Source of the DNA: Neorhizobium sp. UBA7851
GTDB lineage: Bacteria; Pseudomonadota; Alphaproteobacteria; Rhizobiales; Rhizobiaceae
Assembly (NCBI GenBank): GCA_002500765.1
Contig: DLSX01000048.1
Coordinates: forward strand, 1-38,853
Reading direction: 5' to 3'
DNA: 38,853 bases
Shown: piece by piece, positions 14,939-23,781 of the stretch
Layout of the letters: every line of letters begins with the position of its first letter
Numbering within the stretch: the first letter of the stretch is position 1
Notes under the pieces: generated by a model
Told to the model about the DNA's origin: nothing
Databases searched by the model: none
Seen by the model: only the letters and a program-made list of their open reading frames with translations
Position numbers and translations under genes: made by a program

Positions 14939-15658
14939 TCAGATCGGCGAGAACAGATCCATGAGCTGCTGACCGACTGGCGGCTGTTGAATTTCGCTCA
15001 CGCGTCCGCGGCCACCATAGGAGATGCGTGCCTCGGCGATCTTTTCATAGGAAATTTCGTTTTCGGCATCGACATCCTGCGGCCTGACGATGCCGGCAAC
15101 ATTGAGAATGCGGATCTCGTTGTTGACGCGCACTTCCTGCGAACCGCTGATCAGCAGGTTGCCATTTTCGAGAACGCCGGTCACGACTGCCGCGACGAGC
15201 AGGTTCAACTGCTCGGACCGGGTGGTCGATCCCTTGCCGTCGGAATTGGATTCGCCGTTGAAACCGAAGGACGAATCGGCCTGGGGCTTCCATCCGAAGA
15301 TGGTCGCATCCGCCTTCCAGGCTGTATTGCGGTCGTTGCTCTTTTCGAGCTTCGTCTGGTTGTCGAAATCGGCCTTGTCGTTGATCCGGATGGTAACGGT
15401 CAGGATGTCGCCGATATTGAGCGCGCGCGCATCCTTGAACAAGGCAGCCTGGCTGTCGCTCCAGAGCGAATAGCCGTTATTCATATTGTGCGGACGCTTC
15501 GGATACGAGGCGAGCTGCGGCGCCTGGCTGAACTGCAGGCCGCTTCCGATCGGGCTCATAGACGGGGCGTTTCCGACTTCCCTGATCGTCTGGGGTGTCT
15601 GAGAGCATCCGGAGAGAAGCGCTACGGTCGCGAGGAGTGCGGGGGCTAGTCTGGTCAT
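14939..15658 (-). CDS. flgH: Flagellar L-ring lipoprotein FlgH
   Basis: FlgH builds the outer-membrane L-ring. The 239-residue product begins with a lipoprotein signal (APALLATVALLSGCSQ; lipobox LSGC, lipidated Cys18). FlgH family stretches are present, such as ILTVTIRINDKADFDNQTKL, INDKADFDN and IRILNVAGIVRPQDV. Length is typical. It overlaps motE by four bases. Confidence 0.95.
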   Translation of the reverse strand: MTRLAPALLATVALLSGCSQTPQTIREVGNAPSMSPIGSGLQFSQAPQLASYPKRPHNMNNGYSLWSDSQAALFKDARALNIGDILTVTIRINDKADFDNQTKLEKSNDRNTAWKADATIFGWKPQADSSFGFNGESNSDGKGSTTRSEQLNLLVAAVVTGVLENGNLLISGSQEVRVNNEIRILNVAGIVRPQDVDAENEISYEKIAEARISYGGRGRVSEIQQPPVGQQLMDLFSPI

Positions 15659-16212
15659 GACGGATCTTTCGAAGTGTTGGGATCCGCTGCACTGGCGATG
15701 ATGGATGCGACGGCTGCAGCCTTCTTGGCATCCATTTCGCTCAATATCAGACCGGATTGGCGGGGCGGGAGCCGCATGACGATGGCAGCGGCGAGCCCTG
15801 CGTGCATCTCCTCCAGACGAGGAGCCGCAGTATCGGGTTTCATGGTCTTGAAGATATCGACAAGGCCGTTTTCGGCCTGCTTCATGAATTCGTTGCGCCG
15901 GCCGATCCAGTCCTCGTATTCGGCCTTGCGGGTCTCCATGATGGCAATGCGATCGTTGATCTCGCCCTGAAGCTTTTCAAGGTCCTGTTTCTGCAAAGCA
16001 TAACGACGATCGCGCGCCGCGTCGGCGATGTTGTTGCAATATTGCTGGACCTCGTTTTCGCTCGTCAGGCCGGTCGTGTCGCGAACCTGTTCCTGGGCGT
16101 CAGCCGACGGCAGGGCAACCAGCAGGCCGAGAAGAGCCAGAACCGGGAGAGCTACCGAAGAGCGCTCCCAGGGCCGCGGCCGAGCCGAGGATGAAGTGTC
16201 TTGGCCAATCAT
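15655..16212 (-). CDS. motE: Periplasmic motility chaperone MotE
   Basis: In Sinorhizobium meliloti MotE is a periplasmic protein that forms disulfide-linked dimers and stabilises MotC. The 185-residue product here has an N-terminal export signal (VALPVLALLGLLVALPSADA), a single cysteine (Cys59) suited to a dimer disulfide, a charged helical middle (EKLQGEINDRIAIMETRKAE) and an MgtE-N-like C-terminal part (GLAAAIVMRLPPRQSGLILS). It sits between flgI and flgH with four-base overlaps on both sides, the rhizobial arrangement. Function is taken from the family. Confidence 0.88.
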   Translation of the reverse strand: MIGQDTSSSARPRPWERSSVALPVLALLGLLVALPSADAQEQVRDTTGLTSENEVQQYCNNIADAARDRRYALQKQDLEKLQGEINDRIAIMETRKAEYEDWIGRRNEFMKQAENGLVDIFKTMKPDTAAPRLEEMHAGLAAAIVMRLPPRQSGLILSEMDAKKAAAVASIIASAADPNTSKDPS

Positions 16213-17330
16213 TGCAATACGAGCTCCGCTTGCAGCGCACCTGCAGACTTGATCCCCTGCAGGATCGCGATGATCCCGTCGGGCTTGACGCCGATACTGT
16301 TAAGTCCGGCCACCAGCGAGCGCAGATCCGGGCCTTCGAGGACGGCAACCGGGCCACCGGTCTTCTCGGCAACGATATCGGTCTCCGGCTGGACGTAGGT
16401 CTCACCGCGCGAGAAAGGCAGCGGCTGGATGACCTGCGGCATTTCGGTGACCTGAACCGTCAGCGTTCCATAGCTGACCGCAACACGGGAGATGCGGACA
16501 TCGGCACCGATGACGATGGTTCCCGTGCGTTCGTTGATCACCACCTTGGCGGGCGTATCCGTCTCGACCGCAAGGTTCTCGATGCGCGCCATCAGGCGGG
16601 CAAGATCTTCCTGCGGCGGCTTCTGCACCGAGACGACCTGGGAATCGCGGGCTTCGGCGATCGGCATGCGGTAGGTGCTGGCGGAAAAAGAGTTGATCAC
16701 GTCGGCGACGCGGATCGCAGTGGAGAAATCCGGATTGCGCAGCTGCAGGACCAGATTGCCTGAATCCTTGAACCGCGAAGGCAGTTCCCGTTCGATGATG
16801 GCACCGCCGGGAATGCGGCCGGCTGTGGTGATCCCTTCCGTGATGGTCGCGGCGGCGCCTTCGGCGGAAAAGCCGGAAACCACCACGGCGCCCTGCGCCA
16901 CGGCATAGATCTGTCCGTCTGCGCCGGTGAGCGAGGTCATGACCAGCGTTCCACCGCGCAGCGATGTCGCGTCGCCCAGAGAGCTAACCGTCACGTCGAT
17001 GCGGCTGCCGGGACTGGTGAAGGGCGGCAGGTTTGTCGTGACCATGACGGCAGCGACATTCTTGGCGGCCGACTGGCCGCCTTGCGTCGAAATACCCAGG
17101 TTCTGGAGCATTGCCCGCATCGACTGATCGGTAAACGGCGATGCGCGCAGGCCGTCACCCGTGCCTTGCAGGCCGACAACGAGACCGTATCCGATGAGTT
17201 GGTTGTCGCGGCCAGCCTGGAGCGATACCACATCCTTGATACGCGCATTCGATGCCGCCTCCACGACAGACGTCGCAGCAAAAAGCGCCAGCAGGCCGGC
17301 GGCGATCGTTGTGAGCAGTCTACCGATCAT
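16209..17330 (-). CDS. flgI: Flagellar P-ring protein FlgI
   Basis: FlgI forms the periplasmic P-ring around the rod. The 373-residue product has a signal peptide (LLTTIAAGLLALFAATSVVE) and FlgI family motifs including RIKDVVSLQAGRDNQLIGYG, NVAAVMVTTNLPPF and GTIVIGADVRISRVAVSYG. Length is normal (about 370). It overlaps flgA and motE by four bases each. Confidence 0.96.
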   Translation of the reverse strand: MIGRLLTTIAAGLLALFAATSVVEAASNARIKDVVSLQAGRDNQLIGYGLVVGLQGTGDGLRASPFTDQSMRAMLQNLGISTQGGQSAAKNVAAVMVTTNLPPFTSPGSRIDVTVSSLGDATSLRGGTLVMTSLTGADGQIYAVAQGAVVVSGFSAEGAAATITEGITTAGRIPGGAIIERELPSRFKDSGNLVLQLRNPDFSTAIRVADVINSFSASTYRMPIAEARDSQVVSVQKPPQEDLARLMARIENLAVETDTPAKVVINERTGTIVIGADVRISRVAVSYGTLTVQVTEMPQVIQPLPFSRGETYVQPETDIVAEKTGGPVAVLEGPDLRSLVAGLNSIGVKPDGIIAILQGIKSAGALQAELVLQ

Positions 17331-17815
17331 TTCTGGACAACCTCGACATTTCCGTCGGCCCGAACGGTGCCGGTGACGGTAACCCCGCTCTCAGTGTTGC
17401 GGACGCGGATCGAATCTCCGGTCATGGCATCCTGCAGAGCCGCTCCGGAGGCTGAAATCGTCAGGCCGCCGACATTGAACATGATGCGGATCGCCTTGCC
17501 CCGCTCGATTGTGAAAGGCTCCCGCAGCGAAGCGACAGGGATGGTGCGCCCTGGAACAAGCGTGCGCTTCGCGACCTTGCCGATGACATCCGTAACGCTC
17601 GACGTATAGCCGCCGGCCAGATTGGGATTGGTCACCTCGACTTCCATGACCTGGCTTGCGGAAATCAGATCACCGGGAAAAATCGTCGAGGTGGGAACAA
17701 CGGCATAAAGAGGCTGGGCAACCGCGACCTGCGATCCGGCACCAGCGATGAACAGCAGCGACAGGGCAAACCCGCCGACAACCGATCGAAGTGCATTTCC
17801 ACTAGGAAACATCAT
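17327..17815 (-). CDS. flgA: P-ring assembly chaperone FlgA
   Basis: FlgA is the periplasmic chaperone for FlgI polymerisation. The 162-residue product has a signal peptide ending near VAVAQ and an SAF-type domain: GDLISASQVMEVEV, TLVPGRTIPVASL, then IRIMFNVGGLTISASGAALQ. It is shorter than the enterobacterial protein (219 residues), as usual in alphaproteobacteria. A second ATG three bases after the first is possible. It overlaps flgI by four bases. Confidence 0.92.
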   Translation of the reverse strand: MMFPSGNALRSVVGGFALSLLFIAGAGSQVAVAQPLYAVVPTSTIFPGDLISASQVMEVEVTNPNLAGGYTSSVTDVIGKVAKRTLVPGRTIPVASLREPFTIERGKAIRIMFNVGGLTISASGAALQDAMTGDSIRVRNTESGVTVTGTVRADGNVEVVQK

Positions 17816-17836
17816 GTTTGCCCGCCTCTCAATCCG

Positions 17837-18625
17837 TTATTTCAGGTTCTTACTGACGATCTGAGCCATTTCATCCGCTGTCGTGATGACCTTGGAATTC
17901 ATTTCGTAGGCACGCTGCGCCGAGATCAGGTCGGTGATTTCCTTGACCGAATCGACGTTGGAGCTTTCGAGATAGTGCTGCTTCAGGTAGCCGTAACCCG
18001 TATCCAGCGGCATGCCGACGACGGCGTCACCGGACGCTTCCGTCACGGCGAAAAGGTTGTCGCCGAGCGGACGCAGACCCGCATCGTTGGCAAAGAGCGC
18101 CAGCTGGAGCTGACCGACCTGGGTCATGTTGTCCTGTTCGCCGATACGGACCGAGACGGTGCCGTCCTGGGCGATGGTGACTTCGGTCGCGTCCTGCGGA
18201 ATGGTGATGGCGGGCACGACACCGTAACCGTCGATCGTCACCAGACGCCCGTTGGCATCCTTGTTGAAGGCACCGGCGCGGGTATAAAGCGTGTTTCCGT
18301 CAGAACCTTCGATCTGGAACCAGCCATTGCCGACAATCGCGGCATCGAGCGTGTTGCTGGTCTGGGAGATTTCACCCTGTTCGAACAGCTTGCGGACAGC
18401 GGAGGTCTGCACGCCGAGGCCGATATTGGCGCCTTCCGGTACGACCGACTGGTTCGCACGGTTGGCAACGCCTGCGGCGCGCTCCGTCTGATAAAGAAGG
18501 TCGGTGAATTCCGCACGGCCGCGCTTGAAGGCGGTCGTGTTGATGTTGGCGATGTTGTTGGCGATGACTTCGAGGTTCGTCTGCTGGGCGTTCATACCCG
18601 TGGCAGCAATAGCAAGTGCTCTCAT
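17837..18625 (-). CDS. flgG: Distal rod protein FlgG
   Basis: FlgG makes the distal rod. The 262-residue product begins MRALAIAATGMNAQQTNLEV, has the rod/hook signature NNIANINTTAFKR, the FlgG stretch RKLFEQGEISQTSNTLDAAI and the C-terminal signature NVDSVKEITDLISAQRAYEM. Length matches the family (about 260). It lies 20 bases after fliE and 21 bases before flgA. Confidence 0.97.
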   Translation of the reverse strand: MRALAIAATGMNAQQTNLEVIANNIANINTTAFKRGRAEFTDLLYQTERAAGVANRANQSVVPEGANIGLGVQTSAVRKLFEQGEISQTSNTLDAAIVGNGWFQIEGSDGNTLYTRAGAFNKDANGRLVTIDGYGVVPAITIPQDATEVTIAQDGTVSVRIGEQDNMTQVGQLQLALFANDAGLRPLGDNLFAVTEASGDAVVGMPLDTGYGYLKQHYLESSNVDSVKEITDLISAQRAYEMNSKVITTADEMAQIVSKNLK

Positions 18626-18645
18626 GGACGTGAAACCTCTCTATC

Positions 18646-18996
18646 CTAGATCTGCATTTTGGAGATATCGAGATAGGCCGAAACGACCTTGTCTCTCAGG
18701 GCGACTGCGGTCTGAAGCGTGCGATTGGCTTCCATGACGGCATCGACGACTTCACGCGTCGTTGCCTTGCCCTGGATGCCGGCAAAAGACATGGCCTCAC
18801 CCTGCTTGACGCTATCGAGCGCACCCTTGGCGGCATCGGCCAGAAAGCTGCCGAATGTCGGTCCCGCGACACCGGTCGCCACCGTACCGACAGCGGTGCC
18901 GAGCATGTTCGACAGGCTGCTGCCGGAGCTTTCCGTCTTGTCGAGGCCGCTGGATTTCGTCAGCGTACCGATGCTTGAAATGCTATCGATCATCAT
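18646..18996 (-). CDS. fliE: MS-ring/rod adaptor FliE
   Basis: FliE connects the MS-ring to the rod. The 116-residue product has a Ser/Gly-rich N-terminal half and the family C-terminus (VVDAVMEANRTLQTAVALRD ending YLDISKMQI). The start ATG shares one base with the flgC stop (TAATG); an ATG three bases later is an alternative. Confidence 0.94.
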   Translation of the reverse strand: MMIDSISSIGTLTKSSGLDKTESSGSSLSNMLGTAVGTVATGVAGPTFGSFLADAAKGALDSVKQGEAMSFAGIQGKATTREVVDAVMEANRTLQTAVALRDKVVSAYLDISKMQI

Positions 18997-19409
18997 TAAC
19001 CTTTCAACAAATCGATTGTCGACGAGATCATATCCCGCGTCTGCTTGATGCTCTGCAGGTTGGCCTCATAGCTGCGATTGGCTTCGCGAAGGTCGGCCAT
19101 CTCGATCAGCACATTGACATTTGGATATTTGACCATTCCCCGCTCGTCGGCGGCGGGGTGATCGGGATCATGTTCTTCGACGAAGTCGCCCTGATCAGTG
19201 CCGATCTTCTTGACATCCACCATGTTGATGCCGCTGGCGCGATCCATCTCTTCGCCGAAGGTGATGATCTTGCGGCGATACGGATCCGCGCCTGCGGTGT
19301 CGCCGGTGGTGCGGGCGTTCGCGATGTTTTCCGAAACGACACGCAGGCGAGTGGACTGGGCTTCCATTCCACTGCCTGCGATCTTGAGCGAAGCGATCAG
19401 TGAGTCCAT
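18996..19409 (-). CDS. flgC: Proximal rod protein FlgC
   Basis: FlgC is a proximal rod subunit. The 137-residue product starts MDSLIASLKIAGSGMEAQST, with the rod motif SENIANARTTGDTAG and the C-terminal NVNVLIEMADLREANRSYEA. It starts one base after the flgB stop and shares one base with fliE. Confidence 0.96.
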   Translation of the reverse strand: MDSLIASLKIAGSGMEAQSTRLRVVSENIANARTTGDTAGADPYRRKIITFGEEMDRASGINMVDVKKIGTDQGDFVEEHDPDHPAADERGMVKYPNVNVLIEMADLREANRSYEANLQSIKQTRDMISSTIDLLKG

Positions 19410-19410
19410 C

Positions 19411-19818
19411 TTATTTACCCAGTGCCGTCAGCATCATTCTGTTGATGTTCTGAACAAGCAGCGAGTTCATCTCGAACTGCCGCTTGATCTCCCCCATCTT
19501 CGACATTTCCGCCGCCAGCGCGACGTTGTTGCCGGATTCCTGGACGCCGATCTCCTGATTGAGCTTGCTGTCCTTGAGTTCAACACGACCATTGCCGGCG
19601 ATGTCCGCGGTCATATGGGCCGCGTTTGTCCTGGCCATTTCCATCGCACCAAGACCGCTTGCGGACCTGAGTTCAGCGTCGAAGGGCGTCAGGTCCTTGG
19701 AGGTGTATTTCGGCGTGTTCGCGTTAGCGACGTTCATCGTCGTCACCTGCTGTCGAACGGACAGCCATTCCGCTTGCTTGGCGGCAAGCTCGAACAACTG
19801 GATCGGCTGCATGGTCAT
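19411..19818 (-). CDS. flgB: Proximal rod protein FlgB
   Basis: FlgB is a proximal rod subunit. The 135-residue product has NVANANTPKYTSKDL near residue 30 and ends in the helix IKRQFEMNSLLVQNINRMML. The frame is open far upstream, to 20778, but the start is set at 19818: it gives the standard FlgB N-terminus (MTMQPIQLFELAAKQAEWLS) and GGAG lies seven bases before it. It is the first gene of the minus-strand operon running to fliP. Confidence 0.95.
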   Translation of the reverse strand: MTMQPIQLFELAAKQAEWLSVRQQVTTMNVANANTPKYTSKDLTPFDAELRSASGLGAMEMARTNAAHMTADIAGNGRVELKDSKLNQEIGVQESGNNVALAAEMSKMGEIKRQFEMNSLLVQNINRMMLTALGK

Positions 19819-20034
19819 GGTCGTGCTCCATCTTGTTGTCCCGGAAGCTAGAGCGATAATCTTGCGCGGGACTTGCGATGAAAGCCGCCAGCATATTTGC
19901 CGCCGCAGCACGCATTTTTCACACGCACCAACCCAAACAGGTTCGCGCAAGCCCGGGCTCTTAACTGTCTCCTCAAATCGCCAGAGCTCTCCCCCGCGGG
20001 GGCATGCGCCGTATCCGTAAATCAGGAGACATCC
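19819..20034. promoter_or_regulatory. Divergent promoter region flgB/flgF
   Basis: These 216 bases must drive the ten-gene flgB-to-fliP operon to the left and flgF-fliI to the right. A perfect CCCCCGCGGGGG palindrome at 19991-20002 lies 32 bases before the flgF start, and AGGAGA gives flgF a strong ribosome site. Promoter boxes could not be assigned. Confidence 0.5.
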
Positions 20035-20769
20035 ATGCAATCCGGTATCTATGTCGGCATTTCCTCGCAGATCGCTCTCGAGCGTCGCCTCACCACGATC
20101 TCCGACAACATCGCCAACATGAATACCGTCGGCTTTCGCTCGACCGAGGTGAAGTTCGATCAGGTCCTCAGCCAGACCCAGAACGAGAACAACACCAAGA
20201 TCGCCTTCGTTTCGCAGGGCAACGACTACCTCTCGATGCGGAACGGCGAAATGGAGCAGACCGGCAATACGCTGGACTTTGCCGTGAAGGGCGACGCGTG
20301 GTTCCAGATCCAGACCCCACAGGGTCAGGTGCTGACGCGCGACGGGCGTTTCTCGATGGGACTTGCCGGCGAACTCATATCGACCAAGGGCTATCCGGTT
20401 CTTGATGCGGGCGGTGCACCGATCCAGCTCGATCCGCGTGGCGGTTCGCCGAAGGTCGGTCAGGATGGCCGCATCATGCAGGGGGACCGCATGGTCGGGC
20501 AGATCGGCGTATTCTCGGTTGACCTCAGCCAGGGTTTCTACCGCGCCGACAATAGTGGCGTCGTGCCGACCGATGCGCCACAGCCCGTTGTCGACACGAT
20601 GGGCGTCGGCGTCATGCAGGGTTTTCTCGAACAGTCCAACGTTAATGCCATCGGCGAGATGACACAGCTGATCCAGGTGAACCGCGCCTTCGAAAGCATC
20701 TCCTCGCTGATGAGCACAAGCGAAGACAACTTCTCCGCTGCCATGAGGACGCTGGGCGGTAGCCAGTAG
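20035..20769 (+). CDS. flgF: Proximal rod protein FlgF
   Basis: The 244-residue rod protein starts MQSGIYVGISSQIALERRLT, with SDNIANMNTVGFRS and the C-terminal SNVNAIGEMTQLIQVNRAFE. It is the FlgF rather than FlgG paralogue because flgG is present elsewhere and the rhizobial order flgF-fliI is kept. The start at 20035 follows AGGAGA and gives the family N-terminus; the frame is open back to 19897 without homology. fliI begins 11 bases after its stop. Confidence 0.93.
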   Translation: MQSGIYVGISSQIALERRLTTISDNIANMNTVGFRSTEVKFDQVLSQTQNENNTKIAFVSQGNDYLSMRNGEMEQTGNTLDFAVKGDAWFQIQTPQGQVLTRDGRFSMGLAGELISTKGYPVLDAGGAPIQLDPRGGSPKVGQDGRIMQGDRMVGQIGVFSVDLSQGFYRADNSGVVPTDAPQPVVDTMGVGVMQGFLEQSNVNAIGEMTQLIQVNRAFESISSLMSTSEDNFSAAMRTLGGSQ

Positions 20770-20780
20770 GAAAGACACCG

Positions 20781-22208
20781 ATGACGACGACGGCCGAACC
20801 TGATCTCCAGCCCGGCGACATGCCGGCGGTGCAGTCGATCACCATGCCGCGGCTGGACCGGCTTTCCGATATGGCAGCGCATTACGCCAACCCTGCGAGC
20901 GTGCTTTCCTGGGGTGGGAAGGTCAGGATGATCGCGGCCGGCTATTACACGGTCAGCGGCCTTTCCAGACATGTGCGCCTCGGCGAATTCGTGTCGCACC
21001 AAAGTGCGACGGGCAAACATATGGGCGAGGTCGTCCGCGTCGAGCCCGACCTCATCTATGTCTGCCCGATCGAACCGGGCGAGCCGATCGGCGTCGGAGA
21101 TCTGGTCCTGCGTACCGGCGAATTCCGCCTGGCGCCCAGTGACAGCTGGTGCGGCAGAACGATCAATTCGCTTTGCAGGCCGATCGACGGAAAGGGACCG
21201 CTGCGCGACGGCGCCGTCCACCGCTCGATCAATACCCTGCCGCCTCCGTCGATGACCCGCAGGCGCGTCGATGCCTCATTCCGCACCGGGGTGAAGGCGA
21301 TCGATATCTTCGCACCCATCTGTTACGGCCAGCGTCTCGGCATTTTCGCCGGGTCCGGCGTCGGTAAATCGACACTTCTTTCCATGCTGGCAAAGGCTGA
21401 CGCCTTCGACCGCGTGGTGATCACGCTGGTCGGCGAACGCGGTCGCGAAGTGCGCGAATTCATCGAGGATACGTTGGGCGACAATGTCGCCAAGGCAGTG
21501 ATCGTCGTCACGACGAGCGACGAAAGCCCGATGCTGCGCAAGATGGCTCCGTTGGTCGGCATGACGATCGCGGAACATTTTCGTGATCAGGGACTGAACG
21601 TCCTGTTCATCGCCGACAGCGTAACGCGATTTGCCCATGCGATCCGCGAGGTTGCGATTGCCGCCGGCGAGCCGCCGGTCGCGCGCGGCTATCCGGCATC
21701 CGTCTTCACCGAACTGCCGCGCCTTCTTGAACGTGCAGGCCCCGGCATCGAAGGTACGGGTACGATCACGGCGATCATCTCCATCCTTGTCGACGGCGAC
21801 AATCACAACGATCCGATCGCCGATTCGACCCGCGGTATTCTCGACGGGCATATCGTGCTCGATCGTGCACTTGCCGACGAAGGCCGTTATCCGCCGGTCA
21901 ATCCGCTCTCCTCGATCTCGCGTCTCGCCAGCAAGGCGTGGACCGCAGATCAGCAAAGGCTGGTCTCCAGGCTGAAAGGCCTGATCAGCGTTTACGAGGA
22001 AACGAAGGATCTGCGGCTTATCGGCGGCTACAGGCCGGGCACCGATCCCGATCTCGACATGGCCGTCAAGCAGGTGCCGATCATCTACGACGTGCTGAAG
22101 CAATCACCCGGCGATGCAATCGTGATCGACGCCTATACCGAACTCGCCAATGCCCTGAAGGCATCACTCAGCAATAACAATCGCCCCATGCCGGCGGGAA
22201 AGAGATGA
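20781..22208 (+). CDS. fliI: Flagellum-specific export ATPase FliI
   Basis: FliI is the ATPase of the flagellar type III secretion apparatus, related to the F1 beta subunit. The 475-residue product has Walker A GSGVGKST at residues 191-198 (Lys196), the Walker B region LNVLFIADSVTRFAHAIREV and the family stretch PPVARGYPASVFTELPRLLE. Length is normal. Its stop overlaps the next gene's ATG as ATGA. No fliH or fliJ adjoins it; a FliH-like protein is encoded at 4672-5319. Confidence 0.97.
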   Translation: MTTTAEPDLQPGDMPAVQSITMPRLDRLSDMAAHYANPASVLSWGGKVRMIAAGYYTVSGLSRHVRLGEFVSHQSATGKHMGEVVRVEPDLIYVCPIEPGEPIGVGDLVLRTGEFRLAPSDSWCGRTINSLCRPIDGKGPLRDGAVHRSINTLPPPSMTRRRVDASFRTGVKAIDIFAPICYGQRLGIFAGSGVGKSTLLSMLAKADAFDRVVITLVGERGREVREFIEDTLGDNVAKAVIVVTTSDESPMLRKMAPLVGMTIAEHFRDQGLNVLFIADSVTRFAHAIREVAIAAGEPPVARGYPASVFTELPRLLERAGPGIEGTGTITAIISILVDGDNHNDPIADSTRGILDGHIVLDRALADEGRYPPVNPLSSISRLASKAWTADQQRLVSRLKGLISVYEETKDLRLIGGYRPGTDPDLDMAVKQVPIIYDVLKQSPGDAIVIDAYTELANALKASLSNNNRPMPAGKR

Positions 22209-22780
22209 GCATGAAAAACAGGCTCCTCAGTGGAACCAGCCTCAGCAGGAAAAAGGGTCCAGCGGCAGCGGCGCCCGAAGGCAAACCGATCGACCGCTGG
22301 CTGATCGCCACGCTGGTCGGATTTTCCATGCTGTGCGCCGCCTTCCCCTGGTATGTGTTCTTCAACCAGGACAAGTTCGGGGTCAATGTGGCCGGCTGGG
22401 AAGGGCTTCGCGAGGTTCGTCACGCACGGCCGGCCGGCGAAGCCGGGATCGGTGCCCTGCGCGAGCCACAGCAGGACGAAGCCGAACGCCCGCTTTTGCG
22501 CGAGATGGAGACCGACCGGATAACCACGGCCGCCATATCGTCAACGCCGTCCGGAGGCGGATCGGATGCCGGGGGCTTCGAAAACCAGGCATTTCCCGGC
22601 GGGACGGAATTCAAGCTGCTGCGTGTTGCCAACGGCCGTGCTCTGATCGAGAATGGCAACGGTATTTTTCTCGTGCAGATCGGCTCGAAGCTGCCGGACA
22701 ATTCACGCCTTGCGGGCCTGCGGCAGCGCGAGGGCAAGTGGGAAATTGTCACATCGGCAGGCAGAATCTACGGCGAATAG
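22205..22780 (+). CDS. Uncharacterised membrane-anchored protein coupled to fliI
   Basis: I cannot name this 191-residue protein. It has a basic cytoplasmic N-terminus, one membrane segment at about residues 37-54 (ATLVGFSMLCAAFPWYVFF), a polar linker, and a compact C-terminal domain at about residues 135-191 predicted as beta strands (FKLLRVANGRALIENGNGIF, GIFLVQIGSKLPDNSRLAGL, GKWEIVTSAGRIYGE). That C-terminal pattern recalls the homology-region domains of GspC/PilP-type secretion proteins. The ATG overlaps the fliI stop (ATGA), so the two are translated together. It does not look like FliJ (a cytoplasmic coiled coil) or FliO. A role in export or stator assembly is inferred from position only. 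Confidence 0.8.
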   Translation: MSMKNRLLSGTSLSRKKGPAAAAPEGKPIDRWLIATLVGFSMLCAAFPWYVFFNQDKFGVNVAGWEGLREVRHARPAGEAGIGALREPQQDEAERPLLREMETDRITTAAISSTPSGGGSDAGGFENQAFPGGTEFKLLRVANGRALIENGNGIFLVQIGSKLPDNSRLAGLRQREGKWEIVTSAGRIYGE

Positions 22781-22908
22781 GGCTTTCGTGCCTCTCAGGT
22801 CATTTTCCTGGCCATTCGGTCGCATCGGGCAAGCAGACCACAACAGTCTCACGCAAGGCAACAGCCTTATCGGTATAGTCTAAGACAAGCGTTGGATACG
22901 AGCTTACA
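22781..22908 (+). promoter_or_regulatory. Gap upstream of motA
   Basis: These 128 bases between the fliI-coupled gene and motA probably hold a separate promoter for motA-fliM-fliN-fliG. The AT-richer part is near 22868-22890 (TTATCGGTATAGTCTAAGAC). No terminator with a U-tract was seen. Confidence 0.35.
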
Positions 22909-23781
22909 ATGAATCTTATTATCGGATTTGTCATCACGGTCGGCTGTATCATTGGCGGCTATATGGCCATGGGCGGCAAGGTCATGCTGCTCATGCAGCC
23001 CTTCGAGCTGGTCGTTATCGGCGGCGCCGGCATCGGCAGCTTCATCATGGCGAACCCGATGAAGGTGCTGAAGGATTCAGGCAAGGCGCTCGGCGAAATC
23101 TTCAAGAACGCCGTTCCCAAGGAAAGAGCCTATCTGGAAGTGCTCGGCGTGCTCTATTCGCTGATGCGCGACCTGCGCACCAAGTCGCGTAACGAGATCG
23201 AAGCCCATATCGACAATCCGGCAGAATCGCCGATCTTCCAGTCCGCCCCGACCGTTCTGAAGGATACCGAACTTACCTCCTTCATCTGTGACTATGTCCG
23301 ACTGATCATCATCGGCAACGCCCGGTCCCACGAAATCGAAGCGTTGATGGACGAGGAGATCGAGACGATCCTTCACGACCGCCTGAAGCCGTACCACTCC
23401 ATTCAGCTGATGGGCGATGCATTTCCCGCACTCGGCATCATCGCCGCGGTTCTCGGCGTCATCAAGGCCATGAGCCACATCAACGAATCTCCCGAGGTTC
23501 TTGGCGGCCTTATCGGCGCGGCCCTCGTCGGCACCATGCTCGGCATCTTCCTCTCCTACTGCCTCTGCAACCCGATCGTATCGCAGATCAAGATCGTGCG
23601 TACCAAGCAGCACCGGCTCTACATCATCGTCAAGCAGACGCTGCTTGCCTACATGAACGGCTCGGTACCGCAGGTGGCGCTTGAATACGGCCGCAAGACG
23701 ATCTCCTCGTCCGACCGTCCGTCGATCGACTCGGTCGAGCAGGAAATGATGAGACCCGGCGGCGACACAAAGGCGGCGTGA
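22909..23781 (+). CDS. motA: Stator protein MotA
   Basis: MotA is the multi-spanning stator subunit that couples proton flow to torque. The 290-residue product shows four hydrophobic segments: near the N-terminus (LIIGFVITVGCIIGGYMAMG), near residues 33-50, and two near residues 170-220 around DAFPALGIIAAVLGVIKAM and LIGAALVGTMLGIFLSYCL. The cytoplasmic loop has charged residues for FliG contact (LMRDLRTKSRNEIEAHID). Length matches rhizobial MotA. The stop overlaps the GTG start of fliM. Confidence 0.96.
   Translation: MNLIIGFVITVGCIIGGYMAMGGKVMLLMQPFELVVIGGAGIGSFIMANPMKVLKDSGKALGEIFKNAVPKERAYLEVLGVLYSLMRDLRTKSRNEIEAHIDNPAESPIFQSAPTVLKDTELTSFICDYVRLIIIGNARSHEIEALMDEEIETILHDRLKPYHSIQLMGDAFPALGIIAAVLGVIKAMSHINESPEVLGGLIGAALVGTMLGIFLSYCLCNPIVSQIKIVRTKQHRLYIIVKQTLLAYMNGSVPQVALEYGRKTISSSDRPSIDSVEQEMMRPGGDTKAA

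Noticed and set aside
19819..20778. Long upstream extension of the flgB frame over flgF on the opposite strand
   Set aside because: It overlaps the complete flgF gene and the divergent promoter region; the standard FlgB N-terminus starts at 19818.
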